A stretch of DNA of 60,755 nucleotides, taken from Lachnospiraceae bacterium (lineage in GTDB: Bacteria; Bacillota; Clostridia; Lachnospirales; Lachnospiraceae). A program made the translations under genes and the position numbers. This document shows, piece by piece, positions 25,681 through 34,367 of the stretch. Within the stretch, counting starts at the first letter, position 1. Every line of letters starts with the position of its first letter. The stretch covers positions 1 to 60,755 of the forward strand of contig JAMPGL010000020.1 of the NCBI GenBank assembly GCA_023663945.1, written 5' to 3'. The notes under the pieces were generated by a model. That model ran no database searches. It worked only from the letters and a program-made list of their open reading frames with translations, and was not told where the DNA came from.

Positions 25681-27222
25681 ATGGCGGAGCAGGACAGGGA
25701 ACTTTATGCAATTGAATGCAGGGAAATAACCAAAGTATTCGGACAGGTTGTTGCAAACGATAAGATTAATCTCAATGTAAAATACGGGGAAATCCTGGCA
25801 CTGCTCGGGGAGAACGGCTCCGGCAAAACTACATTGATGAATATGCTTTCGGGGATTTATCATCCGGACAGCGGGCAGATATTTATTAAGGGCAGGGAAG
25901 TGAAGATTAACTCTCCCACCGATGCCATGAAGCTGGGGATTGGAATGATTCATCAGCATTTTAAGCTTGTGGAGGCGTTTCGGGCGATGGACAATATTGT
26001 GCTTGGAACAGCCGGGCGGAAAGAAAAAAGCCGGGACATGAGCGAAAAGATCCGTAAGACCGGGGAAGCCTACGGGCTGGAGATTGAGCCGGAAAAGTAT
26101 GTCAGTGAGATGAGCGTGTCCGAAAAGCAGACGGTAGAGATTTTAAAGGTGCTGTATAAAGGCGCGGAGATTCTGATTTTGGACGAGCCCACAGCCGTAT
26201 TGACGCCTCAGGAGACAGAACGGCTTTTTGCTATTTTGAGAAGGATGCGGGAAAAGGGCTGTGCAATCATTATTATCACCCACAAGCTTCAGGAGGTTCT
26301 TTCCATCAGCGACCGGGTGACAATCCTCCGCAAGGGAAGGAGCATCGAAACCGTTGAAACTGCTTCCTGCGATGCAAAGAAACTGACGGAGCTTATGGTG
26401 GGAAGACCGGTCAGTCTGAAAATAGAGCGTCCGAAGGTTCCGGATCCGGAGACGATTTTTAAGGTGGTGGATCTGACTGTCCGGAAACCGGATAACAGCA
26501 AGGCAATCGACGATATTTCTTTTGAAATCCGCAAAGGAGAGATATTAGGAGTTGCAGGCGTAGCCGGAAGCGGGCAGAAAGAGCTGTGCGAGGCGATTGC
26601 AGGGCTGATTCACGCGGAGAAGGGCGCGATTCTCTTTCACAAAGAAAATATCCTCGGCAAAACACCCTCAGAAATCATTGAAAAGGGCGTCAGCATGAGT
26701 TTTGTCCCGGAGGACCGGCTTGGGATGGGGCTTGTTGCCTCCATGGGAATGACGGACAATATGCTTCTTAAGAGCTATCAAAAGGGAAAGAGCCCTTTTA
26801 TCAACAGGCGTCCGGCAAGAGAGCTGGCGGAGCAGCTGGTTACCAAATTGGAAATCGTCACTCCGGGGACGGAAACGCCGGTAAGGCTTTTAAGCGGCGG
26901 AAACGTGCAGAAGGTTCTCCTAGGGAGGGAAATTGAGTCTTCCCCGTCCGTGCTGATTACGGCTTATCCGGTCCGCGGGCTGGACATCAATTCTTCTTAT
27001 ACGGTCTACGACCTGTTAAATGAGCAAAAAAAGAAAAAGGTTGCAGTGATGTATATCGGGGAGGATTTGGATGTCCTTCTGGAATTGTCGGACCGCATTA
27101 TGGTGCTGTGTCACGGAAAGATAACCGGGATTGTGGATGCGGCAAAGACAACCAAGGAGGAAATCGGCATGATGATGACCGGAGAGGTTCAGTCAGGGAA
27201 TGCCGGGGCGGAAAGCCTGTGA
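25681..27222 (+). CDS. Nucleoside ABC transporter ATPase (two ABC domains, NupA/YufO type)
   Basis: 513 residues with two nucleotide-binding domains. Domain 1 has Walker A GENGSGKTTL (~residue 40) and Walker B LILDEPTAVLTP; its signature is SVSEKQTVEI, lacking the usual LSGG. Domain 2 has a GVAGSGQKEL P-loop variant, signature LLSGGNVQKVLLGRE, and a Walker B-like LITAYPVRGLDI, where relatives usually read AAQPTRGLD. The asymmetry is normal in this RbsA/NupA-like group. It lies 64 nt after the lipoprotein gene. Confidence 0.92.
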   Translation: MAEQDRELYAIECREITKVFGQVVANDKINLNVKYGEILALLGENGSGKTTLMNMLSGIYHPDSGQIFIKGREVKINSPTDAMKLGIGMIHQHFKLVEAFRAMDNIVLGTAGRKEKSRDMSEKIRKTGEAYGLEIEPEKYVSEMSVSEKQTVEILKVLYKGAEILILDEPTAVLTPQETERLFAILRRMREKGCAIIIITHKLQEVLSISDRVTILRKGRSIETVETASCDAKKLTELMVGRPVSLKIERPKVPDPETIFKVVDLTVRKPDNSKAIDDISFEIRKGEILGVAGVAGSGQKELCEAIAGLIHAEKGAILFHKENILGKTPSEIIEKGVSMSFVPEDRLGMGLVASMGMTDNMLLKSYQKGKSPFINRRPARELAEQLVTKLEIVTPGTETPVRLLSGGNVQKVLLGREIESSPSVLITAYPVRGLDINSSYTVYDLLNEQKKKKVAVMYIGEDLDVLLELSDRIMVLCHGKITGIVDAAKTTKEEIGMMMTGEVQSGNAGAESL

Positions 27223-27241
27223 AAATGCGTGGAGGTTTATT

Positions 27242-28378
27242 ATGAGCAATACCGTAGATAATTTGCGGAAAGAACCGCTTATGAGAGTGGTGAAGCGTGC
27301 GGAACTGCCGACAGGAAAAATCATATTGCTGCGTCTTTTGGCGGTTTTACTTTCTCTGATAGCCGGAGGAATCTTTATTGCCTGTATGGGACAGAATCCG
27401 CTGGTGATCTATAAGACAATTATTTCCGGCGCGTGCAGAAGCGTGATGGCTTTTCAGGGAACGATTAAGCTGATGATACCGCTTTTGATCACATCGCTTG
27501 GAGTGACGCTTGCCTTCAAGATGAAATTTTGGAATATCGGAGCGGAGGGACAGATTATTTTTGGAGCAACATGCGCCACCTATTTTGCCCTGTTTTGCTC
27601 GGGACTTAACCATGTCCTGCTGATTCTCATTATGTTTTTAGCCGGATTTATCGGCGGAGGGTTATGGGGACTGATTCCCGCTGTGTTTAAAGTGAAATAT
27701 AACACCAATGAGACGCTGTTTACTTTGATGCTCAATTACATAGCGCTTCACATTGTTTCTTATTTGAGGGACGGACCGTGGATGGATCCGGGTTCCCAAG
27801 GGTTCCCCAAGATTGCCAGATTCGACAAAAACGCATCTCTTGACAAGCTCTTTGGAATCCAATTCGGCTGGCTGATTGCGCTGATTCTGGTGGTGGTTAT
27901 TTTTATCTATTTAAAATATGCCAAGCAGGGATACGAGATCAGCGTGGTAGGGGAAAGTCAGGATACGGCAAGATATGCGGGCATGAACGTGAAAAAGATT
28001 GTGCTCCGCACCATGTTTTTAAGCGGAGGCATCTGCGGGATGGCGGGTATGATACAAGCCACAGGTTCGGATATTACCCTTACCACTTCGGTTGCAGGGG
28101 GCGTGGGATTTACGGCAATTATTGTTGCTTGGCTGGCACAGCTCAATCCTTTTGCAATCCTTTTGGTGTCCTTCTTGTTTAGTGTTCTGGAAAAGGGGAG
28201 CAGTGTGGTACAGTCCAATTTTGGTCTGTCTACGGACTGCGCCGATGTTTTGCAGGGTATTATTTTGTTCTTCATTTTAGGCTGTGAGTTCTTTGTCAGA
28301 TACCGCATTTTGCTCAGAACCAGAGAAAAGGGCACGGATAAGAACGGGAAGGAGGCTGTACATGGACATGCTGATTAA
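27242..28378 (+). CDS. Nucleoside ABC transporter permease 1 (NupB/YufP type)
   Basis: 378-residue polytopic permease of the BPD_transp_2 family, with about ten membrane segments, the GQNPLVIYKTII first loop and the EISVVGESQDTARYAGMNV coupling region. GGAGG at 27231-27235 chooses ATG 27242; an in-frame ATG at 27200 falls inside the ATPase gene. Its 3' end overlaps the second permease gene by 17 bases. It forms the channel with the next gene product. Confidence 0.92.
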   Translation: MSNTVDNLRKEPLMRVVKRAELPTGKIILLRLLAVLLSLIAGGIFIACMGQNPLVIYKTIISGACRSVMAFQGTIKLMIPLLITSLGVTLAFKMKFWNIGAEGQIIFGATCATYFALFCSGLNHVLLILIMFLAGFIGGGLWGLIPAVFKVKYNTNETLFTLMLNYIALHIVSYLRDGPWMDPGSQGFPKIARFDKNASLDKLFGIQFGWLIALILVVVIFIYLKYAKQGYEISVVGESQDTARYAGMNVKKIVLRTMFLSGGICGMAGMIQATGSDITLTTSVAGGVGFTAIIVAWLAQLNPFAILLVSFLFSVLEKGSSVVQSNFGLSTDCADVLQGIILFFILGCEFFVRYRILLRTREKGTDKNGKEAVHGHAD

Positions 28379-29318
28379 ATTTCTTGTGGCGGCGGTGGGC
28401 GCGGGGACTCCGCTGTTATTTGGAACGGTAGGCGAAATCCTTACAGAAAAGACGGGGCATTTGAATCTGGGCGTGGAAGGAATGATGTCCATTGGCGCCT
28501 GTATCGGATTTATGGCAGGATATTATACCGACAATTTTGCTCTGGCGCTTTTATTTGCCGCCATATCCGGCGCCCTAAGTGCGCTGATCTATGCGTTTCT
28601 CACGGTTACGCTTATGGCGAATCAAAATGTGACGGGACTGACGCTGACGATCTTTGGGATTGGGTTTGCTAATTTTATTGGAATCTTTGTGCTTGGCAAG
28701 AGCCCGGAAGGAACTTTAAAGCTTCCGGAAAAGATTACGGCAGCCATGCGCGGTATTCACATTCCCGGCTTAAGTGATCTGCCGATAGCAGGAGAGCTTT
28801 TGTTCTCCTACAGCCCCTTTGTCTACCTTGGGATCTGCATTGCGCTGGTGACGGCTTATTATCTGAATCACACCAAGGCCGGATTAGGGCTTAAGGCGGT
28901 GGGTGAGAACCCGGGAGCTGCGGATGCGGCGGGAATCAAAGTGACGCAGGTGAAGTATGTGAACATTATTTTGGGCGGAGCAATCTGCGGAATCGGCGGC
29001 GTCTATTGTTCCATGATCATCAACGGCGGCGTCTGGATCAGCGACAATGTGGGTGGTCTTGGCTGGATTGCGGTTGCGCTTGTAATTTTTGCAAACTGGC
29101 AGCCCTCCATGGCAATCTGGGGCTCCTTTGTATTCGGGGCGCTCCGGGTATTAAAATATTATATTCCGCAGAGTATTTTCCCGTTTCCGATTGCCTTTTA
29201 TGACATGCTTCCGTTTTTGATGACGGCGCTGGTACTGGTCATCAGTTCCATGCGCAAATCGGGCAGGATCAATCTGCCGGCGTCTTTGGGACTGAATTAT
29301 TATAGAGAAGAACGATAG
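28362..29318 (+). CDS. Nucleoside ABC transporter permease 2 (NupC/YufQ type)
   Basis: 318 residues, highly hydrophobic, with the family blocks LTEKTGHLNLGVEGMMSIGA, TGLTLTIFGIGFANF and the coupling loop GLGLKAVGENPGAADAAGI. AAGGAGG is 6-8 nt before ATG 28362, which is inside the end of permease 1; a far-upstream in-frame ATG at 28284 has no such site. It completes a four-gene importer whose nucleoside cargo fits the salvage enzymes encoded at 36.0-38.7 kb. Confidence 0.92.
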   Translation: MDMLIKFLVAAVGAGTPLLFGTVGEILTEKTGHLNLGVEGMMSIGACIGFMAGYYTDNFALALLFAAISGALSALIYAFLTVTLMANQNVTGLTLTIFGIGFANFIGIFVLGKSPEGTLKLPEKITAAMRGIHIPGLSDLPIAGELLFSYSPFVYLGICIALVTAYYLNHTKAGLGLKAVGENPGAADAAGIKVTQVKYVNIILGGAICGIGGVYCSMIINGGVWISDNVGGLGWIAVALVIFANWQPSMAIWGSFVFGALRVLKYYIPQSIFPFPIAFYDMLPFLMTALVLVISSMRKSGRINLPASLGLNYYREER

Positions 29319-29370
29319 AGATTAATTGAATCTATCTAGGAAAATATGATAGACAGAAAGGATTATTGAG

Positions 29371-30594
29371 ATGACTATTTTTGACGAATTGAAAGCCAGA
29401 GGGCTTCTGGCACAGCTTACGGACGAAGAAGAGATTAAAGAACTGATCAACAACGGAAAGGCAACCTTTTATATTGGATTTGATCCCACTGCGGATTCTC
29501 TGCATGTAGGGCATTTTATGGCGCTGTGTCTGATGAAACGCCTGCAGATGGCGGGAAATAAGCCGATTGCCCTGATTGGAGGGGGGACAGGCATGATTGG
29601 CGACCCTTCCGGAAGAACGGATATGCGGAGCATGATGACCAAGGAGACCATCGACCACAACTGTGAATGCTTTAAAAAGCAGATGAGCCGGTTTATTGAT
29701 TTCTCAGAGGGAAAGGCTCTTATGGTCAATAATGCGGAGTGGCTTCTTGACCTGAATTATATTGAGTTTCTGAGGGAGATAGGTCCTCACTTTTCCGTGA
29801 ACAATATGCTCCGTGCAGAGTGCTACAGGCAGAGAATGGAAAAGGGGCTCAGCTTCCTTGAATTTAACTACATGCTGATGCAGAGCTATGATTTTTATGA
29901 GCTGTTCCAGCGTTACAATTGTAATATGCAGTTTGGCGGCGACGATCAGTGGAGCAATATGTTAGGCGGAACAGAACTAATCCGCAGAAAGTTAGGGAAG
30001 GATGCCTATGCAATGACCATCACCCTGCTTCTCAACTCTGAGGGAAAAAAGATGGGAAAGACACAGAAGGGCGCCGTGTGGCTTGACCCGAATAAGACCA
30101 CGCCCTTTGAATTTTATCAATACTGGCGGAACGTATCGGATGCAGACGTTCTGAAATGCCTGCGGATGCTTACCTTCCTGCCCATCGAGCAGATTGATGA
30201 GATGGATAAATGGGAGGGCAGTCAGTTAAATCAGGCAAAAGAAATACTTGCATTTGAACTGACAAAGCTTGTCCATGGAGAGGAGGAGGCGCAGCGTTCC
30301 ATGGAAAGCGCACGTGCCTTATTCAGTGCGGGAGTTGCGGCGGATATGCCCACTACCGAAATCAGTGAGGAGGACTTTACGGATGGCGTGATCGATATGA
30401 TCACAGTGCTGTGTAAGGCGGGACTTGTGCCGAGCCGTTCTGAGGGCAGGAGAGCCATCGAACAGGGCGGCGTAACGCTTGGAAACGATAAGGTGACAGA
30501 TGTGAGGGCGGCTTTTGGCAAGGATGTTTTTGCCGGAGAGGGAATCGTTGTAAAGAGAGGAAAGAAGAATTTCCGCAAGGTTGTTCTTAAGTAA
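29371..30594 (+). CDS. tyrS: Tyrosyl-tRNA synthetase
   Basis: Charges tRNA-Tyr. The class I signature HIGH appears as LHVGHF near residue 47 and KMSKS as KMGKTQ near residue 230. The tyrosine site YIGFDPTA and the [10 protein letters not shown] block are present, and the C-terminal S4 domain ([17 protein letters not shown]) binds tRNA. At 407 residues it is the standard bacterial form. Only 52 bases separate it from the upstream permease gene, so there is no room for a tyrosine T-box leader, which often precedes tyrS in Firmicutes. Confidence 0.96.
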   Translation: MTIFDELKARGLLAQLTDEEEIKELINNGKATFYIGFDPTADSLHVGHFMALCLMKRLQMAGNKPIALIGGGTGMIGDPSGRTDMRSMMTKETIDHNCECFKKQMSRFIDFSEGKALMVNNAEWLLDLNYIEFLREIGPHFSVNNMLRAECYRQRMEKGLSFLEFNYMLMQSYDFYELFQRYNCNMQFGGDDQWSNMLGGTELIRRKLGKDAYAMTITLLLNSEGKKMGKTQKGAVWLDPNKTTPFEFYQYWRNVSDADVLKCLRMLTFLPIEQIDEMDKWEGSQLNQAKEILAFELTKLVHGEEEAQRSMESARALFSAGVAADMPTTEISEEDFTDGVIDMITVLCKAGLVPSRSEGRRAIEQGGVTLGNDKVTDVRAAFGKDVFAGEGIVVKRGKKNFRKVVLK

Positions 30595-30608
30595 ACGGAG
30601 GATTTCTA

Positions 30609-33026
30609 ATGAAGGAAACCGCATATCGTTATGAAAATCTGCCAATTCCCGGCGGCGGATATGTAACCGGCTTTTTGTTTCATCCGAAAGAGGAGAAGCT
30701 TTTATATGCCAGAACGGACATTGGAGGGAGCTATAAGTTTAACTATGATAGTCAAAGGTGGGAATCCTTGACTGAGTCAGTCGGTATGTGCGACTTGAGC
30801 GAAACCTTTCCCATTGCCCTTGCAGTTCACCCGCAGAAGCCGGAAATGCTTTATATTGCCAGCGGAGTAAACAACAGCAGTGACGAGGCAGGAAAGCCTT
30901 GGGGAAAGCTGTCTGTTTCTGACGACTACGGACAAAGCTTTCAGCACCGGAAAATCCCCTTTTATGTGCATGGAAATATGAACGGCAGGGGGACGGGGCT
31001 TCGTCTTGTAAAAGACCCTGCGGAGGAAGAAACTCTGTATTTTGCAACGCAGAAGGATGGGCTGATCCGAACCAGAGATATGGGGCTTACCTGGGAGACT
31101 CTTGCTGTGGGAGGCGAGCGGTATATGACCTTTGTCTGGTGTTCCCCTGACGGCAAGACTCTGATTGCGGGAACTGCCGGGGTTACCACGGGAACCGATG
31201 AGATGCGGGGACACAGCCTGTATGTTTCTTATGACGGCGGAGAACATTTTGAAGAAATGCCAATGCCCGCAAATAAAAAAATACCGGGTTCAAGATGGAG
31301 CGGTTACGTGGCGCACCGCTATGATTATGACGGAAAATATTTTTATTGTACGCTGGTAAATACCGGCAAGACTTCTTATGTGGTGCAGACGGGATACAGC
31401 TGTGATTCCGGTGATGTGACCGGAGGGAGGATTTTAAGGTACAGCTTTGACCGGGAAGGGCGTATTGATGGTTTTGAGGATATTACGCCGGAATGGGAAG
31501 CGGATGAAGAGGGACTGCACAGCTGTCCGAAGGAACGCATCCGCGACTATGGTTACGGCGGAATTTCAAGCTGTGCCAGTATGCCGGGACTGCTTGCGGC
31601 AAGCACCATCTGCCGGGATGAGGGGGATATGGTCTTTATTTCTTATGATTACGGGCAGAGCTGGCAGGCGGCGCTGTATGACCTTTCCATCGGAAATATG
31701 GGCTTTAAGACGCCTTACATGAAACCGGAATATAACGGAGGGCACTCCCTGATTCATTGGCTCAGCGATATTAAGATTAATCCGTTCTGTGCTGATGAGG
31801 TCTGGTTTAACACGGGAACGGGAGTTTTTGCCGGGCATGATTTTACTAGTAAAGAGCGCAGTTTTCGGGACTGCTGTGATGGAATCGAGCAGACGGTTCA
31901 TCTGAATGTATACGGAATGCCTGCTGGACCGGTGACGGCGCTTGATATTGTGGGAGACCTTGGCGGATTTGCCTTTAAGAAGCTTGGGGCTCCCTGCGAA
32001 AATTCCTTTGCGGATGCGGATGGCAACCGGTATATCACCTGCATCAATGCGGATTTTCCCGACAGGCATCCGGAGACAGTTGTGGTGACGCCCCGCGGAA
32101 ACTGGAAGGGTAAGACCAAAGGCGGATTGATTTTGTCCCATGATTACGGGCAGAGCTTTGAACGGATTGCGCTTCCTTATGGGATTTCTGATTATCTGGA
32201 TGAGCGCTTTCGGCAGATTGAGTGCCCCAATGTCAATTCCGGCTGGGCGGCAATCTCTGCCGACGGAGAGGCGGTTGTCTACGGCGTTGCAGAAGGGGTT
32301 GACCTCTATGCAAAGGGGCTGATCGTAAGCGGCGACTGCGGACAAAGCTTTGAAAAATCCAGAATTTATGACGAAACCGGAACGGAAATATCGGATACCC
32401 GGGAGCATATCAAAGTCTTTGCAGACCGAGAGAATCCAACCCGCTTTTATGGATTTGGAGACGGGCTTAAGGCATATTTAAGCAGCGACAAAGGAAAGAC
32501 ATTCCGGCAGATTTGCCGTGCAGTGTTTCCTGAGGAACTCTGCCTTGGTCTGATTGACTGCGCCAACCAGACGGAAATCCGTGGAGAAGCGGGAAAGGAA
32601 GGGGTATTTTATGCCGCCCTTGGAAGCTTTGGATTATATAAGATAATCTTTCCCTCGGATTCTTCCGCCTCGGAAGATTCCGCCTTGGAGTCTTCCGACT
32701 TGGATTCCGTCCCGGAAGACTCTTGGAAGCCGTCAATAAGGAGGCTGTCTAAGGAGGGGGAAGCTGTTTACCGGGCGGGGCTGGGACTGTCTGCCCCTGA
32801 GGCCGATTACTTAAGCAGCGGTAAAGCCCTTTATATCTGCGGAGAGATTGAAGGGAATTACGGCTTTTTCCGTTCCTTCGATGACGGCGGAAGCTGGGAA
32901 AAGATTAATAACGGGATGCAGCAGTTTGGCGATATTAACAGTATTGACGGGGATTGCCGCGTTTTTGGAAGGTATTATATCGCGACAGGCTCCTTTGGAT
33001 TGAAATGCGGAGAACCGATGAGATGA
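30609..33026 (+). CDS. GH74-type BNR-repeat glycoside hydrolase without signal peptide
   Basis: 805 residues in a beta-propeller pattern with many BNR/Asp-box turns (SDDYGQSFQ, SYDGGEHF, SYDYGQSWQ, SHDYGQSFE, SSDKGKTFR, SFDDGGSWE). The N-terminal GGGYVTGFLFHPKEEKLLYA (then RTDIGG) and the mid-protein GDLGGF match the two catalytic-Asp regions of GH74 xyloglucanases. No signal peptide or anchor is visible, so it should act in the cytoplasm on imported oligosaccharides, or not be an enzyme at all. Residues ~680-710 form a Ser/Asp/Glu-rich insert made of near-repeats. It follows tyrS by 14 nt and is coupled to the next gene by ATGA. Confidence 0.75.
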   Translation: MKETAYRYENLPIPGGGYVTGFLFHPKEEKLLYARTDIGGSYKFNYDSQRWESLTESVGMCDLSETFPIALAVHPQKPEMLYIASGVNNSSDEAGKPWGKLSVSDDYGQSFQHRKIPFYVHGNMNGRGTGLRLVKDPAEEETLYFATQKDGLIRTRDMGLTWETLAVGGERYMTFVWCSPDGKTLIAGTAGVTTGTDEMRGHSLYVSYDGGEHFEEMPMPANKKIPGSRWSGYVAHRYDYDGKYFYCTLVNTGKTSYVVQTGYSCDSGDVTGGRILRYSFDREGRIDGFEDITPEWEADEEGLHSCPKERIRDYGYGGISSCASMPGLLAASTICRDEGDMVFISYDYGQSWQAALYDLSIGNMGFKTPYMKPEYNGGHSLIHWLSDIKINPFCADEVWFNTGTGVFAGHDFTSKERSFRDCCDGIEQTVHLNVYGMPAGPVTALDIVGDLGGFAFKKLGAPCENSFADADGNRYITCINADFPDRHPETVVVTPRGNWKGKTKGGLILSHDYGQSFERIALPYGISDYLDERFRQIECPNVNSGWAAISADGEAVVYGVAEGVDLYAKGLIVSGDCGQSFEKSRIYDETGTEISDTREHIKVFADRENPTRFYGFGDGLKAYLSSDKGKTFRQICRAVFPEELCLGLIDCANQTEIRGEAGKEGVFYAALGSFGLYKIIFPSDSSASEDSALESSDLDSVPEDSWKPSIRRLSKEGEAVYRAGLGLSAPEADYLSSGKALYICGEIEGNYGFFRSFDDGGSWEKINNGMQQFGDINSIDGDCRVFGRYYIATGSFGLKCGEPMR

Positions 33027-33718
33027 ATTATCAATTGTTTAGAAGCAGAAGAAAAACAATTTCCCTTTCCTTTGATGAAAACCTAATGCTTGTAGTCAAG
33101 GCACCGTTCTTTTTGGACGCCAAAACGATAGAGGATTTTGTCAACTCCAAACAGGATTGGATTGAAAGAACAAGAGCACGGCTCAAAATCAAAAAGGGGA
33201 AAGTCTTTGAGGAAAAACCTGAATTAGTGAATGGTGATTTGCTGCCTTATCTTGGAACGATGCGGACGCTGGTTCTGACGGAGGAGGTAAGGTTTAACAT
33301 TGAGATTATTGGCGCTCCCGTTTCAAGCAAAATCATAATGCGTGTTCCTCATGGAACCGATTATGAGCAGAAACGCGCGGAGCTTGAAAAGTGGTATCGG
33401 AAAGAGGCTAAGGAACTTCTGGAAAAGAAGGTAAGAGAGTATACTTTTATGGTGGGGTCAGGATATAAGCACGTAAGGATAAAAGATCAGAGAACCCGTT
33501 GGGGAAGCTGCAGCGAAAGAGGAAATCTGAATTTTAACTGGCGGATTATTATGGCTCCGGAGAAAGTGATCGATTATCTGGTTGTCCATGAGGTATGCCA
33601 TTTGGTCCACATGGATCATTCCAAGGAGTATTGGGAACTGGTAAAAAAGATTTGTCCCGATTATAAAACGGGAAAGCAGTGGCTGAAAGCAAATGCGTAT
33701 ACCTTGTACTGCATTTAG
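33023..33718 (+). CDS. YgjP/SprT-like zinc metallopeptidase (DUF45)
   Basis: 231 residues. The zinc motif is VVHEVCHLVHMDHSKEYW (HExxH plus a third His downstream), preceded by RWGSCSERGNLNFNWRI, the signature of YgjP-like metallohydrolases. The start at 33023 overlaps the stop of the GH74-type gene (ATGA) with GGAG at 33009-33012; ATGs at 32954 and 33005 are internal to that gene. Family members are predicted cytoplasmic metal-dependent hydrolases with poorly known substrates. Confidence 0.87.
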   Translation: MNYQLFRSRRKTISLSFDENLMLVVKAPFFLDAKTIEDFVNSKQDWIERTRARLKIKKGKVFEEKPELVNGDLLPYLGTMRTLVLTEEVRFNIEIIGAPVSSKIIMRVPHGTDYEQKRAELEKWYRKEAKELLEKKVREYTFMVGSGYKHVRIKDQRTRWGSCSERGNLNFNWRIIMAPEKVIDYLVVHEVCHLVHMDHSKEYWELVKKICPDYKTGKQWLKANAYTLYCI

Positions 33719-33742
33719 GGACGAAAGAATCGGGGGAGTGCT

Positions 33743-34300
33743 ATGGACGGATTTATGCCGGGAGAGGAATGCCGGAAATGTCAGGGAAGGTGCTGCCGTG
33801 AGAGAGGCTGTTCCCTATCCCCGCAGGACATGGAAAACGCCCTTTTGCGGGAGGGTTTTCTCAATTTACAGCCGGCGGACAAGAAATTTAAGGAGGCAGT
33901 TCTTTGTCTTCTCCAAAAGACAGAGGGGAAGGAATTGTATGCCATTGACCGGTTTGCGGCATCACGCGGACCGGTATTTTATCTGCGGATGCGGCACAAA
34001 TGCCATACGTTTATCGGCGTGGATGCCATGGGGGAATGCGCCGCACTGACGCCGGAGGGGTGCAGTCTTGGCACAGAGCAAAGACCCAAGGGAGGACGCT
34101 TTTTGAAAAGTGCGCCGGATGGACGCTGCACACAGCAATATACGCAGGAAATGATGGAAAGCGATTGGAAGCCTTATCAGGAAATCTTGCGGGAAATCTG
34201 GCAGGAGTACGAACCATTATTCCAAGAGGACGGCACTTTTGACAGATGTGAGGAAGCATGGTTTGCCTATATGCGCGCCGAAAGGGAGAGGAGCCTGTAA
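33743..34300 (+). CDS. CxxCxGxCC cysteine-cluster protein (YkgJ-like)
   Basis: 185 residues. The N-terminal CRKCQGRCCRERGC block and later RHKCHTF, GEC and GC residues suggest a bound metal or Fe-S cluster, as in the YkgJ/UPF0153 family. The C-terminus is a Trp/Glu-rich helical region. No function is established. It starts 24 nt after the metallopeptidase gene with GGGGGAG as ribosome binding site and precedes spoIVA on the same strand. An alternative reading is a small orphan protein that merely shares a zinc knuckle. Confidence 0.65.
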   Translation: MDGFMPGEECRKCQGRCCRERGCSLSPQDMENALLREGFLNLQPADKKFKEAVLCLLQKTEGKELYAIDRFAASRGPVFYLRMRHKCHTFIGVDAMGECAALTPEGCSLGTEQRPKGGRFLKSAPDGRCTQQYTQEMMESDWKPYQEILREIWQEYEPLFQEDGTFDRCEEAWFAYMRAERERSL

Positions 34301-34312
34301 GGTAAGTTCAAG

Positions 34313-34341
34313 TCATAAACAAATTCCTGCATACATACATT
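34313..34341 (+). promoter_or_regulatory. Sigma-E-type promoter of spoIVA
   Basis: TCATAAA (34313-34319), 14-bp spacer, CATACATT (34334-34341), which fits the mother-cell sigma-E pattern (-10 CATACAnT). It is ~27 nt upstream of the spoIVA start codon. Mother-cell sigma-E control of spoIVA is well established in spore formers. Confidence 0.6.
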
Positions 34342-34367
34342 TAACTAAGTATGGATGGAGGACTTGT

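Noticed and set aside
31566-32408. 280-codon open frame on the minus strand
   Set aside because: It lies wholly inside the GH74-type gene, shows no protein family features and has no ribosome binding site; the plus-strand protein has clear BNR repeats.
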